Assembly: GCF_007559005.1 (NCBI RefSeq)
Contig: NZ_CP041763.1
Coordinates: 3,132,463 to 3,196,462, forward strand
Source: Gordonia zhaorongruii
GTDB lineage: Bacteria > Actinomycetota > Actinomycetes > Mycobacteriales > Mycobacteriaceae
Reading direction: 5' to 3'
Length of the DNA: 64,000 bases
Below the pieces are notes generated by a model. That model made no database searches. It was given only the letters and a program-made list of their open reading frames with translations, and had not been told where the DNA came from. How positions within the stretch are numbered: the first letter of the stretch is position 1; each line of letters opens with the position of its first letter. Below are positions 60,568-64,000 of the stretch, piece by piece. Made by a program: the position numbers and the translations under genes.

Positions 60568-61992
60568 TCAGCGGGGCCCGGGTCGGCTGCGCAGCGCAGC
60601 GCGTGCGGCCCGATACCCCGACATCCCGTGGACGCCACCGCCCGGCGCGGTGGCGGACGAGCAGAGGTAGACACCCGGAATTCCGGTGACCTGGGGGTTC
60701 GGCGAGAGGACTGGCCGAGCCACCAGTTGTCGGAGGCTCGACGTCCCGCAGTTGATGTCGCCGCCCACGTAGTTCGCATTGTGGCGCTGCATATCCGCAG
60801 CCGTGGTGACCATCGAATCGACGACCGTGTCCGAGAAGCCGGGCGCGCGGCGCTCCAACTCGGCGATGATCGACGCCGAGACGTCCACCTCGCAGCCGGC
60901 CGGGACGTGACAGTACGTCCACGCGAGATGAGTGCCCTCGGGCGCCCGCGTCGGATCGATCCGTGTCGGCTCGCCGCCGAGCACCCATGGCCGCTCCGGA
61001 ACGCGACCGGCCGCGACGTCGCGCTCGGTGCGGCGGATCTGCGCGACGTCGTCAGCGAGGTGGAACGTCGCGGTCCGGGCGAGCACGTCGGGACGCACCG
61101 CCCACGGAATCGGTTCGCTGAGCACGAAGTCGACTTTGCACGCTCCTCCCCCGTATTCGAATCGGCGCAGCGCACGGGCGTACCGCCGAGGGAGACGATC
61201 CCCGAAGAGGCGGAGGATCATCTCGGGCGACGTATCGAAGAACAGATCGCAGTCCGTCGGAAGCTGACCGAGTTCGGTGACCGGACAATCCATCTCGATC
61301 GTTCCGCCGTGGTCGACGACGATCGCCGCCAGCGCATCGGTGATCGCTCGTGATCCGCCCTCGGCGATCGGCCAGCCGCTGACCGTGAGTCCGCCGAGCA
61401 GCATCCCGGCAGCCGAGGACCCCGGCGCGGAGAGCGGCCGCTCCGCATGCGCCGCGATACCGGCGAACACCATCGCCGCACGATGACCGCCGAAGGCGCG
61501 GGTAAGCGTGTCCACCGGCAGGACGGCGGCCGCTGCGAACCGCGACATCGCCCCCGGATGACGCGGCAGGTCCGGCATCTCGAGGACCTGTGCGGCGAGC
61601 GCGTGAGGATCGTCCGCATACCCGACGATCGACTCCCATCGGTGCGCATCCGATCCCAGTTCGATTGCGGTGTCGGCGTTCTCGCGGTGGATGGCCACCA
61701 CCTCGCCCGCACCGACGTGACCGAGTGAGACGTCCGGCACGAGCCACCGCAGCCCGTGGTCCGCCAACTCCAGTTCGGCGAAGGCAGGCGACGCGAATCC
61801 GGTCGGGTGAACGGCCGAGCAGACGTCGCGCCGGATGCCCGTTCCCAGAGCCTCGTCAGTGCGCGTACCACCGCCGATGGTGTCGGCGGCCTCCAGCACG
61901 AGCACGCGCCGACCAGCCCGCGCCAGGACCGCCGCCGCGGTCAGACCGTTGGGGCCGGAGCCCACGATCACTGCATCGAACTCATCACGCAC
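60568..61992 (-). CDS. CrtI-like FAD-dependent oxidoreductase
   Basis: The ~474-residue protein has the dinucleotide motif VIVGSGPNGLTAAAVLARAG near the N-terminus, then LEAADTIGGGTRTDEAL. The C-terminal phytoene-desaturase-type FAD segment is IPGVYLCSSATAPGGGVHGM followed by SGYRAARAAL. The GTG at 61992 follows GGAGGGG; a GTG at 62010 is possible. It resembles the actinobacterial NAD(P)/FAD oxidoreductases related to CrtI/pyridine nucleotide-disulfide types rather than a true phytoene desaturase; no carotenoid synthesis genes adjoin. Confidence 0.9.
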   Translation of the reverse strand: MRDEFDAVIVGSGPNGLTAAAVLARAGRRVLVLEAADTIGGGTRTDEALGTGIRRDVCSAVHPTGFASPAFAELELADHGLRWLVPDVSLGHVGAGEVVAIHRENADTAIELGSDAHRWESIVGYADDPHALAAQVLEMPDLPRHPGAMSRFAAAAVLPVDTLTRAFGGHRAAMVFAGIAAHAERPLSAPGSSAAGMLLGGLTVSGWPIAEGGSRAITDALAAIVVDHGGTIEMDCPVTELGQLPTDCDLFFDTSPEMILRLFGDRLPRRYARALRRFEYGGGACKVDFVLSEPIPWAVRPDVLARTATFHLADDVAQIRRTERDVAAGRVPERPWVLGGEPTRIDPTRAPEGTHLAWTYCHVPAGCEVDVSASIIAELERRAPGFSDTVVDSMVTTAADMQRHNANYVGGDINCGTSSLRQLVARPVLSPNPQVTGIPGVYLCSSATAPGGGVHGMSGYRAARAALRSRPGPR

Positions 61993-62048
61993 GGTTGCAT
62001 CCCCTCCCACGCCTGACCGGGGTCGTATGCAGACGATAGATTGGACGC

Positions 62049-63770
62049 ATGTCGTTCGCCCCCGCCCGGCGATTGCTGGCCGTCCTCATCGCCCTGTTCA
62101 TCGTCCTCGTCGGATCCCTCGTGTCCGCCGGTTCCGTCGCCGCCAAAGCACCGTTCCGCCTTCCGACGCAGGTGGTGGATCCCGCCGGTGTTCTCGACGA
62201 TCGGCAGACCGCCCGCGTGCAGGGGGCCGTCGACGACGTCGATGCCGCGCACCAGATCCAGTACTGGGTGGTCTTCGTGAAGAACTTCGACGGCATGGCG
62301 CCCGAGGAGTGGACCGAGCAGACCGTCGCGCAGAGCGACCTCGGCGCGCACGACGCGGTCCTGGCCATCGCCACGGACGACCGCTCGTATCGGCTGGTCA
62401 CACCGTTCGAGATCGAGACTCTCTCGGACGCCGAACTCAGGTCGATCATCGACGACGACCTAGCTCCGCCGCTTCAGCAGGGACGCTTCTCCGATGCCGC
62501 GGTCGCCGTCGGCGACGGACTCGAGCAGTACGGCGGCGAGGAGAAGGCCTCGCGTACCGGCTGGATCATCGGTGCGATCGTGGTGGCGCTCATCATCGCC
62601 GGGGGCGTCTTCCTCTACCTCCGCAACCGGCGTCGGAGGGACGACGCGGAGGCCCTCGACAACAGTCTGAAGGACGATTCGTTCACCCTCGACCAGCTCG
62701 AGCGGCAGCCGCTCGAGGTCCTCGACCCGTGGTCGCGGGAGATCCTCACCGACACCGACCGGGCGATCGCGATCAGCTCCGACGAACTGGCTCTTGCCAT
62801 CGACGAGTTCGGGGACGACGACACGGAGCCGTTCACTGCGGCGGTCGAGAACGCACGCGACTCGCTGTCGAATTCGTTCATGCTCCGCCAACGGCTCGAT
62901 GACGGCCTCGTCACCGACCCGGACGAGCATCGCGAGGTGCTCGTGGAGATCATCACCACCTGCTCGGCCGCCGACGCCGCCCTCGATCAGCAGGTGGAGC
63001 CCTTCGACGAGATGCGCGATCTGCTTCGCGACTCCGGTAATCGGCTCGATGCCCTGGTGACCCGCACGGAGACCATCCGCGAGCGGATCCCGGCGGTCCA
63101 GGACCGACTCGATGAGCTATCGGCCGACCTCGGGGACAACGCATCGCGTGTCGCCGACAACGTGAACCTGGCCGGCGAGCACCTGCAGCTCGCCGCGGAC
63201 AGCACTGACCAGGGACGCGAGGCCGTCCAGGCAGGAGACCGCCAGGGGTCGGTCGTCGGCTCCATTCGCACTGCCGAGAGCGCGCTCGACCAGGCAGAGA
63301 AGCTGCTGGATGCAGTCGAGGCAGCTGCAGCCGCCGACGGCACGCACACCGGCCTGCCCGCCCTGCTGGACAAGCTGCAGGCCGCCGAGGACTACATCGA
63401 GACGCGTCGCGGCGTCGTGGGCGCCCTCGCCCGGACACGGCTGTCCGAGGCACGCCGCCTCGCCGACACGGCGGCCGATCAGGAGGCCACCGACCCGGCC
63501 GCCTCCCGGGACACCGCCGCACACAGTGCCGACTTGGCGGACGAGGCTCTCGCAGCCGCCCAGTCCGACGTCGCCGAATGGCTCGACTCCCAGCCGACTC
63601 CCCCGCACTCCAGCTTCGGCGATCTCGGACCGGTCCTCACCGGCATCCTCGTCGACAGCGTGCTCAACGGATCGCTGCACGACGGCGGCTACAGCCACGA
63701 CGGCCGCAGCCCGGCGTCGTACGGCGGCTCCTCGAGTTCCGGACGCATCGGCGTCGGCGGACGCTTCTGA
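62049..63770 (+). CDS. TPM-domain membrane protein with long coiled-coil region
   Basis: The 573-residue protein has a signal sequence at ~1-32, a TPM (TLP18.3/Psb32/MOLO-1) domain at ~36-160 (LPTQVVDPAGVLDDRQTARV; QIQYWVVFVKNFDGMAPEEW), and a membrane helix at 172-192 followed by RNRRRR. A long acidic, helical, probably coiled-coil cytoplasmic region occupies ~240-500, with a Gly/Ser tail ending GVGGRF. TPM proteins in actinobacteria are envelope proteins of unclear role. It diverges from the CrtI-like gene by 57 bp. Confidence 0.92.
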   Translation: MSFAPARRLLAVLIALFIVLVGSLVSAGSVAAKAPFRLPTQVVDPAGVLDDRQTARVQGAVDDVDAAHQIQYWVVFVKNFDGMAPEEWTEQTVAQSDLGAHDAVLAIATDDRSYRLVTPFEIETLSDAELRSIIDDDLAPPLQQGRFSDAAVAVGDGLEQYGGEEKASRTGWIIGAIVVALIIAGGVFLYLRNRRRRDDAEALDNSLKDDSFTLDQLERQPLEVLDPWSREILTDTDRAIAISSDELALAIDEFGDDDTEPFTAAVENARDSLSNSFMLRQRLDDGLVTDPDEHREVLVEIITTCSAADAALDQQVEPFDEMRDLLRDSGNRLDALVTRTETIRERIPAVQDRLDELSADLGDNASRVADNVNLAGEHLQLAADSTDQGREAVQAGDRQGSVVGSIRTAESALDQAEKLLDAVEAAAAADGTHTGLPALLDKLQAAEDYIETRRGVVGALARTRLSEARRLADTAADQEATDPAASRDTAAHSADLADEALAAAQSDVAEWLDSQPTPPHSSFGDLGPVLTGILVDSVLNGSLHDGGYSHDGRSPASYGGSSSSGRIGVGGRF

Positions 63771-63841
63771 GAGTCGCGACGACCCAGCGACAGCTCGCCC
63801 GGTGCTGGTGTCTGCCTTCTCACACACTCCTCGACTTTTAG

Positions 63842-63870
63842 TTAGATTCCCTAAGTATTAGGGTTTCTAA
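63842..63870. promoter_or_regulatory. MarR-type operator, 13-bp inverted repeat
   Basis: TTAGATTCCCTAA (63842-63854) and TTAGGGTTTCTAA (63858-63870) are inverted around GTA, matching at 11 of 13 positions with a perfect CCCTAA/TTAGGG core. It ends two bases before the GTG of the MarR gene, so binding would block its own expression. Confidence 0.88.
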
Positions 63871-63872
63871 TT

Positions 63873-64000
63873 GTGGCTGAGAACATTCCTCCAGAACTCG
63901 CGAGCGACCTGCGTCATTACCTGACGCGCCTCTACCTCGCGCTCCGCAGGCACAGCCCCATCAATGAACTCAGTGCGACTCAGTCGTCCGCACTCGCTAC
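63873..64000 (+). CDS. MarR family regulator (cut by the window end)
   Basis: From the GTG at 63873 the frame stays open to the end, encoding at least 42 residues, including LASDLRHYLTRLYLALRRHS and INELSATQSSALA. This is the N-terminal dimerisation helix and start of helix 2 of MarR proteins (LxxxL-x-RxxR...LsxtQxxaL). The 13-bp inverted repeat directly upstream, with a TTAG...CTAA pattern, supports an autoregulated MarR. The rest of the gene lies beyond the window. Confidence 0.85.
   Translation, partial: MAENIPPELASDLRHYLTRLYLALRRHSPINELSATQSSALA

Overview
The window is chromosomal DNA of a high-GC actinobacterium of the Mycobacteriales, most likely Gordonia or a close relative. The evidence is the gene order dnaB / rplI-rpsR-ssb-rpsF / GT87 membrane protein / ponA1 / DUF5318 / PadR / ino1, which is the Rv0046c-Rv0058 neighbourhood of Mycobacterium tuberculosis, and glpD / TetR / alkyl-DHAP-synthase-like flavoprotein / diacylglycerol kinase, which is the Rv2249c-Rv2252 neighbourhood. 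Third-codon GC is very high throughout, GTG starts are common, and many genes overlap by 4 nt (ATGA or GTGA).

Layout. 1-7.9 kb: a TetR-controlled minus-strand operon (MpaB/Lcp-type oxygenase, class III CoA-transferase, CrtC/AttH-like protein), an SDR, the relic of a second SDR, and a divergent DHA2 exporter/TetR pair with three evenly spaced operators. 7.9-13.5 kb: a coupled minus-strand operon with an MFS transporter fused to three Cna-B/carboxypeptidase-regulatory-like domains, a free three-domain protein of the same fold, and a one-domain-YceI fusion, followed by a mycofactocin-type SDR and faced by a TetR gene. This is the best candidate for an undescribed system. 13.6-17.5 kb: SRPBCC and LppP/LprE-like proteins, a decayed acyl-CoA dehydrogenase, glutaryl-CoA dehydrogenase, and arr (rifamycin ADP-ribosyltransferase) behind what looks like a rifamycin-associated element. 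17.5-29.8 kb: a membrane protein, a MarR/DHA2 exporter operon, TetR/acyl-CoA dehydrogenase/second MpaB oxygenase, a UvrA-like ABC ATPase, secreted proteins, and a small HTH/helical-bundle gene pair.

29.8-43.6 kb is the conserved housekeeping block: dnaB carrying a class 3-like intein in its Walker A motif, two DnaA-box-like sites upstream, a six-copy 27-bp tandem repeat, rplI-rpsR-ssb-rpsF, a membrane glycosyltransferase fused to a GNAT domain, a second GT87-like protein, ponA1 and ino1. 43.6-51.5 kb: folE with membrane genes and a divergent cysteine-rich regulator, long-type argG, a quinone oxidoreductase and the DAG kinase/flavoprotein pair. 51.5-64 kb: TetR-glpD, dinB, a five-gene operon (small membrane protein, ABC exporter ATPase and permease, histidine kinase, response regulator), a methyltransferase, an F420-type LLM oxidoreductase, a CrtI-like oxidoreductase, a TPM-domain membrane protein, and the start of a MarR gene behind a clear palindrome cut by the window edge.

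The accessory parts follow one pattern: a regulator faces an enzyme or exporter operon across a short intergenic region that often contains a visible inverted repeat. Several junctions hold truncated genes left by deletions. No rRNA, tRNA, CRISPR array or intact transposase was found.
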